This document shows positions 55,253 through 63,709 of a DNA stretch of 64,000 nt, piece by piece. The DNA lies in the NCBI RefSeq assembly GCF_036059255.1, contig NZ_CP107947.1, positions 5,394,001 to 5,458,000 on the forward strand, read 5' to 3'. This DNA comes from Micromonospora sp. NBC_00389. GTDB lineage: Bacteria; Actinomycetota; Actinomycetes; Mycobacteriales; Micromonosporaceae. Positions within the stretch are counted from its first letter, which is position 1. Every line of letters starts with the position of its first letter. The position numbers and the translations under genes were made by a program. A model generated the notes under the pieces. That model did no database searches. It had not been told where the DNA came from and saw only the letters and a program-made list of their open reading frames with translations.

Positions 55253-55285
55253 GCTGGTGCGATGCTGACGGGGAGAGTAAAGACG

Positions 55286-55624
55286 ATGGGGCTTCCCGAG
55301 CTGGACGTCGAGCAGGTGCGGAGCTGGTGCGACGAGCGCGTGCCGGAAGCGGCACGAGACCAGGTGCGGGTGGAATGCGAGGGCGCTCCCCGGCATCTCA
55401 CGATCGTCGAGCGGCGGCCGCCGTCTGGTGCCAACACTGGCCCGGAGTGGACGAGTTTCCCCATCGCACGGCTGCGATAGACGAAGACCACCGGCACTTG
55501 GGCCCCGCACTACCCGGACCGGGATGTGCGGTTTCACCGCTACGACCCTGCCCGGCCGTCCGTCGACGTCAGCATCCTGCTCGACGAGATCGGCCGTGAC
55601 CCCACCGGCATCTTCTGGGGCTGA
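55286..55624 (+). pseudogene. DUF3024 protein with internal amber stop
   Basis: 112 codons. MGLPELDVEQVRSWCDERVP, RHLTIVERRPP and EWTSFPIARLR, then, after the stop, TKTTGTWAPHYPDRDVRFHR and a C-terminal DEIGRDPTGIFWG: together a complete DUF3024 protein. Codon 65 (55478-55480) is TAG, where the family pattern suggests TAC (Tyr); the frame is otherwise open from 55286 to the TGA at 55622-55624. The function of DUF3024 is unknown. This is the second damaged gene in a row. Confidence 0.78.
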
Positions 55625-55670
55625 TGGCTCGGGCGTCCGCACCGGCCAGCGGTGGGCCTATCACTTGCAC

Positions 55671-56165
55671 ATGTGGAAAGTGTTCATTAAGCTTTCCGAC
55701 GTGGAAAGTACTGATCTGGAGGAACAGCTCAAAGCGGCCGAGCGCGGTGCCGCCGCGCCCTACGTCACCTATCCGCCCACCCCGTGGTGGTACGCGCCTT
55801 CCGTCGGCGCCTGGGCCGCTGCCATGATCGGCACGTTCACCTGGTGGCGCGAGAACGCGGCCCTGTTCATGGCGTCGCTCGCCGTCCTGATCGCCGTCGA
55901 GGCCCTGTTCGTTGTATGGATGCAGCGTCGGCACGGCGCGCTCCCGATGCCGGGCAAGGGAACGCCGCCCGTCGAGATCGCCGGAGTGTGGCGCGGATAC
56001 CTGGCTGGCCTGGCCGTGGTCATTCTCATCGTCGGGCTCATCTGGTGGCTGGTCGGCGTACCGGCTGCCGCCGGGATGGCGTTCGTCCTCGTGACGGTTG
56101 GCCTGGCGGTCTACGAGCGGCGTTACGCCGTGGCTGCCGCCACGACCCGGGCACGCCTTCGATGA
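55671..56165 (+). CDS. small integral membrane protein
   Basis: 164 residues with four hydrophobic segments (APSVGAWAAAMIGTFTWW, AALFMASLAVLIAVEALFVV, GYLAGLAVVILIVGLIWWLV, AGMAFVLVTVGLAVYE) after a polar N-terminus. I do not recognise a family. The regulator downstream overlaps its stop by ATGA, so the pair is co-expressed. ATG 55671 is the start that gives a normal N-terminus. Confidence 0.65.
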   Translation: MWKVFIKLSDVESTDLEEQLKAAERGAAAPYVTYPPTPWWYAPSVGAWAAAMIGTFTWWRENAALFMASLAVLIAVEALFVVWMQRRHGALPMPGKGTPPVEIAGVWRGYLAGLAVVILIVGLIWWLVGVPAAAGMAFVLVTVGLAVYERRYAVAAATTRARLR

Positions 56166-56449
56166 TCGATGGACTGGACCCGATCATCCACGTGCCCAAG
56201 CGCCTGGCGGCCATGGCCGTCCTGGCCAACGCCTCCTCGGTCTCGTTTCGGTTTCTGAGGGACCACCTGCAGATCAGCGAGTCAGATCTGTCAAAGCAGA
56301 TGTCCACACTGGAAGCGGCTGGCTACGTCAGCTCGACGAAAACCGGTCGTGGCCGTGGGGGTAGTACCACCTATCGGATAGCTCCGGCTGGGCAGAGAGC
56401 GTACGAGCAGCACTGCGCGGCGTTGAGGGCACTAATCGGCGGCGCGTAG
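56162..56449 (+). CDS. winged-helix transcriptional regulator (MarR-like, HTH_27 type)
   Basis: 95 residues. A minimal winged helix: HVPKRLAAMAVLANASSVSF, ISESDLSKQMSTLEAAGYV and RGGSTTYRIAPAGQRAYEQH. Members of this group act as dimeric repressors of adjacent membrane-protein genes. Overlaps the membrane protein by four bases. Confidence 0.82.
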   Translation: MIDGLDPIIHVPKRLAAMAVLANASSVSFRFLRDHLQISESDLSKQMSTLEAAGYVSSTKTGRGRGGSTTYRIAPAGQRAYEQHCAALRALIGGA

Positions 56450-56521
56450 CGCTGGTGTGCACCGGTATGCCCCGCCGGGTAGCGGCTGGCGGGGCTTGCC
56501 CGGTGCTGGCAGCCTCTGCTC

Positions 56522-57070
56522 GTGGGCACCCTTCTGACGCAGCTTCCGGCACTCCTCGGCGTACTGGTCGGCACCCTGGGCACGATCCTCGCCACCTCGC
56601 TGGCCGACCGGGCAAGGTGGCGGCGCAGCCAGAGCATCCGGTGGGACGAGCGGCGGCTCGACGCGTACGTCGAGTACGCGCACGCCATCAAGGAGAGTCA
56701 CGCGGTGGCGCTGCGGATGACGGCCGATCACCGGCCGGGATCGCACAGCCACCCCATCGACCGGGAGGACGGGCTGGCCCGGTTGGCCGAGGCGGACGCC
56801 AGGCGCACCATCGTCTGGGAGAACCTCCTGCTGCTCGGCGACGAGCCGACGGTCGCCGCCGCCGCTGTTTGGCGGGACGCGGTCTGGCAGGTCGAACGGC
56901 TCGCTCGCGGGATCGTCGACCCGCCGCCGGACATCGCCGTCATGCTCACCCGGGTCAACGAAGCCCGTGATGCCTACTACCGGATGGCCCGGCGCAGCCT
57001 CGGCGTCCGGGGTGGATCGGTGGAACAGTCGTCCGCCTTGCAGCAGCGCTTCTCGACCGATCAACCGTGA
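56522..57070 (+). CDS. hypothetical protein with N-terminal membrane helix
   Basis: 182 residues. One N-terminal hydrophobic helix (LLTQLPALLGVLVGTLGTIL), then a charged, helical cytosolic part (RRLDAYVEYAHAIKESHAVA, WRDAVWQVERLARGI). Resembles a hypothetical protein type common in actinobacteria; no function is known to me. GTG 56522 lacks a strong ribosome-binding site. Confidence 0.6.
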   Translation: MGTLLTQLPALLGVLVGTLGTILATSLADRARWRRSQSIRWDERRLDAYVEYAHAIKESHAVALRMTADHRPGSHSHPIDREDGLARLAEADARRTIVWENLLLLGDEPTVAAAAVWRDAVWQVERLARGIVDPPPDIAVMLTRVNEARDAYYRMARRSLGVRGGSVEQSSALQQRFSTDQP

Positions 57071-57139
57071 CATCCGACGTGACAGCACGCTGACGTCCTC
57101 CGCTCGCCCCTGATCGTCGCCGACCAGCGAACGTGGAGT

Positions 57140-57240
57140 GGTGCTGGTCCGGATGATCCTGCTCGATCCTCGATGTAGTGGTATCGGGTCGCTGCGAAAG
57201 CCACTCGTTCCAGGATCGAGCACGATCTTGCTCCAGCACC
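57140..57240. repeat. long imperfect hairpin, related to 24323-24402
   Basis: Outer stem GGTGCTGG (57140-57147) with CCAGCACC (57233-57240); middle stem 10 bp (57161-57170 with 57212-57221); inner AGTGG (57177-57181) with CCACT (57201-57205). Shares GTAGTGG and the GATC-rich layout of the other hairpin. Lies in the 246-base gap between two plus-strand genes, so it may act as a terminator; nothing else was seen in the gap. Confidence 0.65.
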
Positions 57241-57316
57241 TGTGGCGTCACGACGCAAGCGCACGTGACCGTTCAGATGGTGGCGTTCAGATCAACTTTC
57301 ACGCACCCTGTTCGAT

Positions 57317-58249
57317 GTGAAGGCCTTCGTAGGTGTGACGGACGAGAGGTGGTACCGATTCCTCGCGGAGCGTCCCGAGCTGAATGAGGTCAACTTCTGG
57401 CGGCCCTCTGGCGGTGCCTTCCGCGCGCTCACCCCAGGCGAGCCCTTCCTCTTCAAGGCGCACTTTCCACTGAACCGGGTGGTTGGTGGAGGCTTCTTCA
57501 GCGGCTTCACCCAGCTTCGAATCTCGGAGGCCTGGGAGCTCTTCGGCGAGGCCAATGGTGCTGCGAGCATCGATGAGATGCGTTACAGCGTCGGGCGTTA
57601 CCGCAAGCAGGCGATTGGTTCCGGAGAGGATCCGACCATCGGCTGCATATTCGTTCGTGACGTCACCTTCTTTCACGATGCGTCGACCGTCGACCCACCG
57701 CCAGCATTCGCGTCGAACGTCGTGCAGGGCAAGACCTACAACCTGGCTGATGCCGAGGTAGCGGGATACTTCGATCTGCTGATGCACCGGTTGATCGGGA
57801 CGTCAGCCGAGGTGGATCTGAACGGACCCTGGCATCGTCCTGGTCCCGTCTATGGGGATCCCCGATTGGTGCCCCAGCGGCTGGGGCGGCAGTCATTCAA
57901 GGCGGTGGTTCTGGGGGCCTACGGCCGGCGCTGCGCCATCACCGGCAACAAGGTCCAGCCTGTGCTGCAGGCCGCGCACATCCGTCCGCTTCCGATGGGT
58001 GGCGAGCATCGGCTTGACAACGGCCTGCTACTCAAGTCGGACGTGCACATCCTTTTCGACCGGGGCTATCTGGGCGTCGATCCGAAACATCGGCTCATGG
58101 TCAGTCCTCGGCTTCGGAGCGAGTTCGGCAATGGCGAGCAGTTCTATGCGAAGGCGGGCGAGCAGATCGCCCTTCCGGAGCGGCGCAGCGATCGACCGCG
58201 TGCCGAATTCCTGGAATGGCATCTCGACACTGTGTACAAAGCGGCTTGA
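57317..58249 (+). CDS. HNH endonuclease with PUA-like N-terminus
   Basis: 310 residues. The C-terminal HNH nuclease is visible as AYGRRCAITGNKVQPVLQAA followed by HIRPLPMGGEHRLDNGLLL and DVHILFDRGYLGVD. The N-terminal half (ALTPGEPFLFKAHFPLNRVV, GGFFSGFTQLRISEAWELFG) is similar to PUA/EVE-type domains that bind modified bases in other nucleases, which suggests a modification-dependent restriction enzyme; this is an inference. GTG 57317 is the only start. Its codon use looks less GC-biased than that of its neighbours, consistent with transfer. Confidence 0.78.
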   Translation: MKAFVGVTDERWYRFLAERPELNEVNFWRPSGGAFRALTPGEPFLFKAHFPLNRVVGGGFFSGFTQLRISEAWELFGEANGAASIDEMRYSVGRYRKQAIGSGEDPTIGCIFVRDVTFFHDASTVDPPPAFASNVVQGKTYNLADAEVAGYFDLLMHRLIGTSAEVDLNGPWHRPGPVYGDPRLVPQRLGRQSFKAVVLGAYGRRCAITGNKVQPVLQAAHIRPLPMGGEHRLDNGLLLKSDVHILFDRGYLGVDPKHRLMVSPRLRSEFGNGEQFYAKAGEQIALPERRSDRPRAEFLEWHLDTVYKAA

Positions 58250-58302
58250 TCGCAGTGCCCCTGTTCGCAAACCCTGACCATCCTCGCCGTCAGTCACCCC
58301 GC

Positions 58303-58366
58303 CCATGATCATTTTCTGGTGAGTGGTCGTCAGGGTGCCGAACTGCCGAGCACCGAGTGATCATGG
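58303..58366. terminator. possible terminator between convergent genes
   Basis: CCATGATCA (58303-58311) pairs with TGATCATGG (58358-58366), with a smaller GGTG/CACC pairing inside. Confidence 0.45.
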
Positions 58367-59212
58367 ACTGGGATGGGAGGGCGGCGGGGCGGGGCTGGGG
58401 CGGCTTTGCTGGGGTGGGATCGGGGGCGGGGCCGGCGGGTCGGTGGGGTGTTGAGAGTGGTGGTGGAGGAGTTCGCTGATCCAGCGGGCTGCCTCCCTCT
58501 GTGCGGTGAGCATGTGTTGGCGGGCGTCGGCGACGTCCTCGTCTTCGGCGTCGACGTGTTCGCCGAGGATCGCGGCCCAGCGCCGGCTCAGCTCCTGGGC
58601 GTAGGTGGCTTTTCGCAGCTGCTCGTCGAACTGGTACTCCAGCTTCATCAGCCGGTCGACGTGCGGCTGGAACGTCGGCATGATCCGCTCGTCGAGCCGT
58701 ACGGTGGCATCGGGTTGGCAGGTGATGACGATGTCGCCCCGCTGATAGTCCCACGTGGGGTCGTCGGCGAGCGCCCGCTGCAAGGCCAACTCCAGGTCCG
58801 CTGCCCGGTGCGGAGGTAGGTCTCGGGCGGCGTCTGCGGCGAGCCGGGTCAGCCGCTGGACCGCGTTCGGCTGGAAGTACTGCACGTACCAGCTCAACAC
58901 CTCGGACCGGAGGCTCGACGGCGACGACCAGGCGAACGTGGCGCGGATGTAGAACGAGTACACGTAGCCGCGGGCAGGGACCACGATCAGCCGGGGCACG
59001 TCGCGCTGTTCGACGAGCGGACCGGACGGAGACGGGTCGGCGCCCAGCCCCACGGGTGCCTCATCCTGGAGCGCCGCGACCAGTCGATCCCAGGTCCGTG
59101 CCCACCAACGCCAACTGCGGACACTCACGTCCCGGGTGATGGTCAGCCCGCGGATGCCCCGATGCCTCCACCGATCCGCCGGCCTCGGCCGCCCATCGGG
59201 GGTGTCTGTCAT
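58361..59212 (-). CDS. hypothetical protein with Pro-rich tail
   Basis: 283 residues, soluble. I do not recognise a family. A possible globular part (about 20-240) contains VIVPARGYVYSFYIRATFAW-like beta strands (LIVVPARGYVYSFYIRATF), SEVLSWYVQYFQPNAVQRL and LERIMPTFQPHV-like helices; the last 35 residues are Pro/Ser-rich and probably disordered. Length and domain layout give no function. Divergent from the BTAD fragment with an 11-base gap. Confidence 0.6.
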   Translation of the reverse strand: MTDTPDGRPRPADRWRHRGIRGLTITRDVSVRSWRWWARTWDRLVAALQDEAPVGLGADPSPSGPLVEQRDVPRLIVVPARGYVYSFYIRATFAWSSPSSLRSEVLSWYVQYFQPNAVQRLTRLAADAARDLPPHRAADLELALQRALADDPTWDYQRGDIVITCQPDATVRLDERIMPTFQPHVDRLMKLEYQFDEQLRKATYAQELSRRWAAILGEHVDAEDEDVADARQHMLTAQREAARWISELLHHHSQHPTDPPAPPPIPPQQSRPSPAPPPSHPSP

Positions 59213-59223
59213 GGCACCCCTCC

Positions 59224-59793
59224 ATGGTCACGGATCCGCGTTTCACGCTAACAACCCGTGACCGATATGCCCGCCGCCACGCCGTTGAGAGCGCACGCCG
59301 ACGGATCACCACCGAGCCGCTCGTGGAGGAACAGGACCGGCTGGCCCTGGCCGCCGGGGTGACCAGCGACGTGGCCACCCTGGGCGCGGCTGCCGCCACC
59401 CTGCTGGCCGGCGGGTCACCGGTGGGTACCGGTCCCGGCGTGCCAGCGTTGGCGACCGGCGAGCTGCTGCCCGGCTGGTACGACGACTGGGTGCTGACCG
59501 AACGGGAGCGGCTGCGCCAGACGCAGCTGTACGCGCTGGAGGCCCTCGCCGAGCGGCTCACCGCCCAGGGCCGGTTCAGCGAGGCCGTGCAGGTCGCGTT
59601 GACCGCCGTGCAGTTGGAGCCGCTACAGGAGAGCGCCACTCGGACGCTGATCGCCGTGCACCTGGCGGAGCGCAACATCAACGAGGCGATGCGCCGGTTC
59701 GAGCTGTTCCGCGCCGACCTGAGCCGGGAGCTGGGGGTAGCGCCGACGCCGTGGCTGGAGCACCTGGTGCGGGCCGGCATGGCCGGTGGCTAG
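59224..59793 (+). CDS. BTAD-domain protein, SARP fragment without DNA-binding domain
   Basis: 189 residues. TELRERLRQTQLYALEALAERL-like text (RERLRQTQLYALEALAERL), EAVQVALTAVQLEPLQESA and FRADLSRELGVAPTPW are the bacterial transcriptional activator (BTAD) repeats of AfsR/SARP regulators. A full SARP starts with an OmpR-type winged helix of about 95 residues; here only a short unrelated N-terminus (1-30) is present. It is probably a truncated gene or a partner lacking DNA binding. Confidence 0.72.
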   Translation: MVTDPRFTLTTRDRYARRHAVESARRRITTEPLVEEQDRLALAAGVTSDVATLGAAAATLLAGGSPVGTGPGVPALATGELLPGWYDDWVLTERERLRQTQLYALEALAERLTAQGRFSEAVQVALTAVQLEPLQESATRTLIAVHLAERNINEAMRRFELFRADLSRELGVAPTPWLEHLVRAGMAGG

Positions 59794-59899
59794 CGGGCTC
59801 TTTCGTCCCATCTGGAGCAAACCCACCGTAATGCGAGAGGTTTCTTCGGAGATCTGAGATCTTGTCGCGGAACCCGGTCGGGTGATGCCCCCGGCCTGG

Positions 59900-60628
59900 T
59901 CAGTTCGGGTGGACGGGTTGGTCCAGGATCGCGCTGAACCGCTCCTCGGCCAGGTCGAGCTGGCCGAAGATGTGCCGCTTCACCGCCGGCGACAGCGGCG
60001 TGTCCGGTCGGGCGATCAGCTCCCGGAAGAGCGGCACCAGCGGCCGGTACTTGCGGGCCGATGAGACGACCTTCGGCCCGACCGTGTGGATCACCCCGAC
60101 GCCGTTGTCGGTGAAGTCGGAAACCTTGATCACCCGGGCCCACGGCTCCCGGTCCAGGCTGACCGCCAGGTGCTCGCGGTACTGCACGTTCCGGTCGCGC
60201 TGCGGGTCGTACGCCGGGTTGGTGACGGCGGCGACCAGGGTGGCCACCCGCGGCCCGAACCGGCTGGCCAAAGCGGCCAGCGCGGCGCTGGTCGGGTCGG
60301 TGCCCACGTCACCGCCGGCCAGGTCGGCCGGGTGGTCCTCGACGGCGTCGTGCAGCAGGCCGGCGACGATCACGTCCACATCGCGTACCTGGTAGTGGTG
60401 CATCAACCGGATGGCCACCCGCAGCAGGTGGTTGAGGTACGGCTCGCGGACCCGCCGGTCGTCACGGTGCAGGTCGGCGGCCAGGTCGAGCGCAGCGGTC
60501 AGCCGGGCCCGGGCGTGGTCGTCGAACTGCAGGACCTCCAACCGGAAGCGCTCCAGCAGGCCCGGTTCGCCGTGGATCTCGGTGATCGCGTGCATCGGCA
60601 TGCTGCCCAGGTGCGGCGGGAAGTCCAT
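59900..60628 (-). CDS. HD-domain phosphohydrolase (RelA/SpoT hydrolase-like)
   Basis: 242 residues. The helical HD domain shows YLNHLLRVAIRLMHHY, GLLHDAVEDHP (metal-binding HD) and VIKVSDFTDNGVGVIH, resembling the (p)ppGpp hydrolase half of SpoT. The synthetase domain is absent, so it may be a small alarmone hydrolase or a related nucleotidase. Several in-frame ATGs exist near the start. Confidence 0.78.
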   Translation of the reverse strand: MDFPPHLGSMPMHAITEIHGEPGLLERFRLEVLQFDDHARARLTAALDLAADLHRDDRRVREPYLNHLLRVAIRLMHHYQVRDVDVIVAGLLHDAVEDHPADLAGGDVGTDPTSAALAALASRFGPRVATLVAAVTNPAYDPQRDRNVQYREHLAVSLDREPWARVIKVSDFTDNGVGVIHTVGPKVVSSARKYRPLVPLFRELIARPDTPLSPAVKRHIFGQLDLAEERFSAILDQPVHPN

Positions 60629-60692
60629 GCGTCACTTATAGCCGATCTTCACCATGTCGATGGCCCCGTGCGTCGCCGACCCGACCGCACGG

Positions 60693-60729
60693 GACCGGGC
60701 CGAACGCCGTCACGGCGTTCGGCCCGGTC
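60693..60729 (-). terminator. strong hairpin terminator after pectate lyase
   Basis: An 18-bp perfect stem (60693-60710 with 60712-60729); in practice the innermost bases form the loop. Lies 26 bases downstream of the pectate lyase stop and upstream of the HD gene on the same strand, so it insulates the two. Confidence 0.85.
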
Positions 60730-60754
60730 GTGGGAACGATGGTGGGCCGGTTGC

Positions 60755-62140
60755 TCAGATCGGCAGCCGATCGGCGCCGGCGAGCGGCCCGACCAGGAGC
60801 GGGACCAGCGGTGCCGGCAGGACCGGGTCGCGGCGCAGGGTCGGCGTCCAGCCGGCGTCGGCCCCCAGGTCGGGCTCGTGCACCGCGTTGTACGCCGCCA
60901 GCAGGTCGACCGGTCGCGCCGGACCGCCGCCCCGGCGGACCCAGGTGCCCCGCTCGGTGAGCGCGGTGCCGCCCCAGTCGTAGAGCAGGTCGGCCGGGTC
61001 GACCGCCGCGTCCAGGGTGAAGAAGTTGTTCTGCGCGTACAACGCGGACTGCACGCCGACGCCGAGCGCGTACTGGAAGTCGGCGCCGCCGAGTCGGTAG
61101 TGGTTGTTGTAGACGTCGACCTGGCCGAAGCGCACCCGGGGCAGCCGTTGCAGGACACCGTCGAAGAGGTTGTGGTGCAGGGTGACCTTCAGCCGCCCCA
61201 CGTCCGGGCCGACGGTGTTGGACGAGCCGATCAGCATCAGCTTGTCGCGTCCGGTGAAGCGGTTCCAGGAGGCGGTGACCAGGCTGGCGGTGTGCGTGAC
61301 GTCCAGCGACCCGTCGTGCACCTGGTACGGCCGTCCGAAGTAGGTCGGTTGGGCGCTGTCCGGGTTGTCGCCGTCGGTGAAGGTGTTGTGGTCGACCCAG
61401 ACGTGCTCGCTGCGGCGTACCGAGATCTGGTCGTACTGGCTGTTCCAGTTGCCGGCCTCGCCGTCGGTCGGGGACCAGGCGGGGAAGCAGTCCCGGGTGT
61501 CGACGAAGATCACGTTGCGGACGATGACGTTCGACGCTCGGTCGATCATGAGGGTGAGCCCGCTCAGCCGGGCGCCGGGTAGCCCGACGATGGTGGTGTT
61601 GGGGCCGACGTTGATCTGGGTCTGCCGGGTCTGGTTGGCCACCGAGCGCACCCGGGCCTCCTCCAGCGGCCCGGCCGGCGCCACCCGACCCCACACCGCC
61701 GGGTCGTACGCGGCCAGGTAGGCGTCCAGCCGGTACGCCGGGTCGGCCAGGTCGCCGCAGCTCAGCGGCGTGCCGTCCGGTCCCTCGAAGCCGTCGACGG
61801 CACCGTCCACGTAGATCAGCTTCGGGGTGGCGTCGGTCGCGTTGCTGGCGTTGTCGCCGCCCAGCGCGGCGACCAGTTCGGCCCGGCTGCGGACCACCCG
61901 GGTCCGCTCGGGGGTCGCCGCCGATCCGCCGCTGGTCCCGGCGCCCTCGGCCGCCCAGCCGTCCCTCCCGGGCAGCGCCTGCCGACCGAGGTGGCGGGCC
62001 GACCAGGAGAGCCGGTCGGCGGCCGGCGAGTCCGGGCCGGTGACAGCGGCGGCCGGTGAGTCTGGGCGGGGCGCGGCGCCGGCCGGTGCGGCAACAAGCA
62101 GGAGGGCGATCACCGTAGCGCCGGTGAGGATTCTGCGCAT
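60755..62140 (-). CDS. secreted pectate lyase, PL1 family
   Basis: 461 residues. Sec signal peptide (1-22, cleavage after AGA), then a linker and a parallel beta-helix: NTTIVGLPGARLSGLTLMI, VRNVIFVDTRDCFPAW (calcium site), SEHVWVDHNTFTDG (the vWiDH motif) and RLPRVRFGQVDVYNNHY, which holds the catalytic Arg. Cleaves polygalacturonate by calcium-dependent elimination outside the cell. A promoter candidate lies 45-75 bases upstream. Confidence 0.92.
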   Translation of the reverse strand: MRRILTGATVIALLLVAAPAGAAPRPDSPAAAVTGPDSPAADRLSWSARHLGRQALPGRDGWAAEGAGTSGGSAATPERTRVVRSRAELVAALGGDNASNATDATPKLIYVDGAVDGFEGPDGTPLSCGDLADPAYRLDAYLAAYDPAVWGRVAPAGPLEEARVRSVANQTRQTQINVGPNTTIVGLPGARLSGLTLMIDRASNVIVRNVIFVDTRDCFPAWSPTDGEAGNWNSQYDQISVRRSEHVWVDHNTFTDGDNPDSAQPTYFGRPYQVHDGSLDVTHTASLVTASWNRFTGRDKLMLIGSSNTVGPDVGRLKVTLHHNLFDGVLQRLPRVRFGQVDVYNNHYRLGGADFQYALGVGVQSALYAQNNFFTLDAAVDPADLLYDWGGTALTERGTWVRRGGGPARPVDLLAAYNAVHEPDLGADAGWTPTLRRDPVLPAPLVPLLVGPLAGADRLPI

Positions 62141-62183
62141 CGATTCTTCCCGTTCGCTGGTGGTGATTCGGCAGTCACCAGGA

Positions 62184-62213
62184 ACGGTAGGTTCGATGTT
62201 TTATGAGAGTCAA
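62184..62213 (-). promoter_or_regulatory. pectate lyase promoter candidate
   Basis: On the minus strand TTGACT (62213-62208) is followed 18 bases later by TACCGT (62189-62184), in an AT-rich patch about 45-75 bases upstream of the lyase start. The -10 match is weak. Confidence 0.45.
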
Positions 62214-62391
62214 TATGTATTGTGTGCAGGAATGTTGCAGTTGTCCGGCTCGACCGGCATTGCCCCGACCTCACCGGTCGAGGAATCGGGGGATCTGTCC
62301 GATGTGGCCCGCAGGAGTCCGGGCGGTGTTTGCACTCCGGTTGCCGTCGCCCCCTAATCCGAAAACTGAGGGTGGGTGGGCGCGCGGCAGC

Positions 62392-62408
62392 GTCCGGCGG
62401 AGCCGGAC
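62392..62408 (-). terminator. short hairpin downstream of IS110 transposase
   Basis: GTCCGGC-GGA-GCCGGAC, a 7-bp perfect stem with 3-base loop, 18 bases after the transposase stop. The rest of 62141-62425 holds the pectate lyase promoter and nothing else that I recognise. Confidence 0.55.
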
Positions 62409-62425
62409 TCGGTGTGGTGGTGCGG

Positions 62426-63709
62426 TCAGGCTGCGGTGGGTAGGTGGGTGCGTTCGGCGGTGACGGTGTAGCCGAGGGCTTCGAGTTGTCGGATGTGGTT
62501 GCGGGCGCGTCGTTCGGGGTTGACGCGGGTGTCGTAGAAGTCGGCGCCGAGGTCGTGGAATGTGGCCTCGGGGTCGTGGAGAAGGTGCCAGATGATGATG
62601 AGGGTGGATCGGCCGACTGCGACGATGGCGCGTTTGGCGCCGCGTCGGCGGGCGATGCGGCGATAGCGCTCGCCGAGGAAGGTGGGGGTGCGGGCGGCGC
62701 TGACGGCGATCTGGCCGAGGACGCGGGCCAGGTAGGGGTTGCCGTGGCTGGTGGAGCCGCTGCCTTTCTTGCGGCCTGCGGATTCTTTCACGGTGGGTGA
62801 GAACCGGGCCCATGAGGTCAGGTGGGCCGGGGTTGGGAAACGGCTCATGTCCACGCCGATTTCCGCGATGATCGCCCGCGCGGCCACCGGTCCCACGCCG
62901 GGGATGTGCTCAAGCCGGCTGGCCGCCTGCGCGAAAGGGGCGATGCAGACCTCGATCTGCGTGTCGACGTCGGCGATGTCGGCCTCGATCGCGTCGACGC
63001 GGGTGAGCATCTTGCTCAGCAGGAACGCGTGATGGTCGGTGAACCGACCGACGAACGCCTCTTCCAACATGCTGATCTTGCGGCGGAGGCTGGACCGGGC
63101 CAGTTGCGCGAGCTGGCGCGGGTCGCGTTCACCGGCGATCAACGCCGCCATCATGGCCCGCCCGGAAGTGCCGAAGATGTCGGAGGCGACCACGGACAGC
63201 TTGATCTGCGCGTCTTCGAGGAGCTTCTCGGCCCGGTTCTTCTCCGCTGTCTGCGCGGCGACGAGATCGACTCGATAGCGGGTCAGGTCGCGCAGCATCC
63301 GAATCTGCGGCGGCGGCACGAAACTCGGCCGCAGCATCTGCCGCTCGGCGACCTTACACAGCCACACCGCGTCCAACCGATCGGTCTTGGGTCGTCCCGG
63401 CAGGTGTTTGACATCGCGGGCGTTGACCAGCCACGTCTCGAACCCGGCTGCTTCCAGCAGATAGAACGCCGGCTTCCAGTAGTCGCTGGTCGCCTCCATC
63501 ACCACCCGGGTCACACCCAAGCTGCGCAGCCGCTCGGCCATCCGCCCCAGCGACCGGGTCATCGTCGAGAAGGTCTCGACCTCCTGCACCCGCCGACCCG
63601 GTCTGTCCGGGTGGGGCAGCCGCACACAACACACGAGCGAGGACTTACCGATATCCAGCGCGGCGATCCGCTCGATGATCTCCTCGCGCTCCTGAGTCTC
63701 CTCCAACAC
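62426..63709 (-). CDS. IS110-family transposase (DEDD recombinase)
   Basis: 427 residues from GTG 63709, which follows GGAGGGTCAC. N-terminal RuvC-like DEDD domain: D19 in AALDIGKSSLVCC, Glu in VVMEATSDYWKPAFYLLEA and Asp residues in GRPKTDRLDAVWLCKVAE. C-terminal domain with HIPGVGPVAARAIIAEIG and the serine-containing KKGSGSTSHGNPYLARVL. The protein appears complete. Related elements use a bridge RNA encoded in a non-coding end to choose target and donor. Confidence 0.92.
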   Translation of the reverse strand: MLEETQEREEIIERIAALDIGKSSLVCCVRLPHPDRPGRRVQEVETFSTMTRSLGRMAERLRSLGVTRVVMEATSDYWKPAFYLLEAAGFETWLVNARDVKHLPGRPKTDRLDAVWLCKVAERQMLRPSFVPPPQIRMLRDLTRYRVDLVAAQTAEKNRAEKLLEDAQIKLSVVASDIFGTSGRAMMAALIAGERDPRQLAQLARSSLRRKISMLEEAFVGRFTDHHAFLLSKMLTRVDAIEADIADVDTQIEVCIAPFAQAASRLEHIPGVGPVAARAIIAEIGVDMSRFPTPAHLTSWARFSPTVKESAGRKKGSGSTSHGNPYLARVLGQIAVSAARTPTFLGERYRRIARRRGAKRAIVAVGRSTLIIIWHLLHDPEATFHDLGADFYDTRVNPERRARNHIRQLEALGYTVTAERTHLPTAA

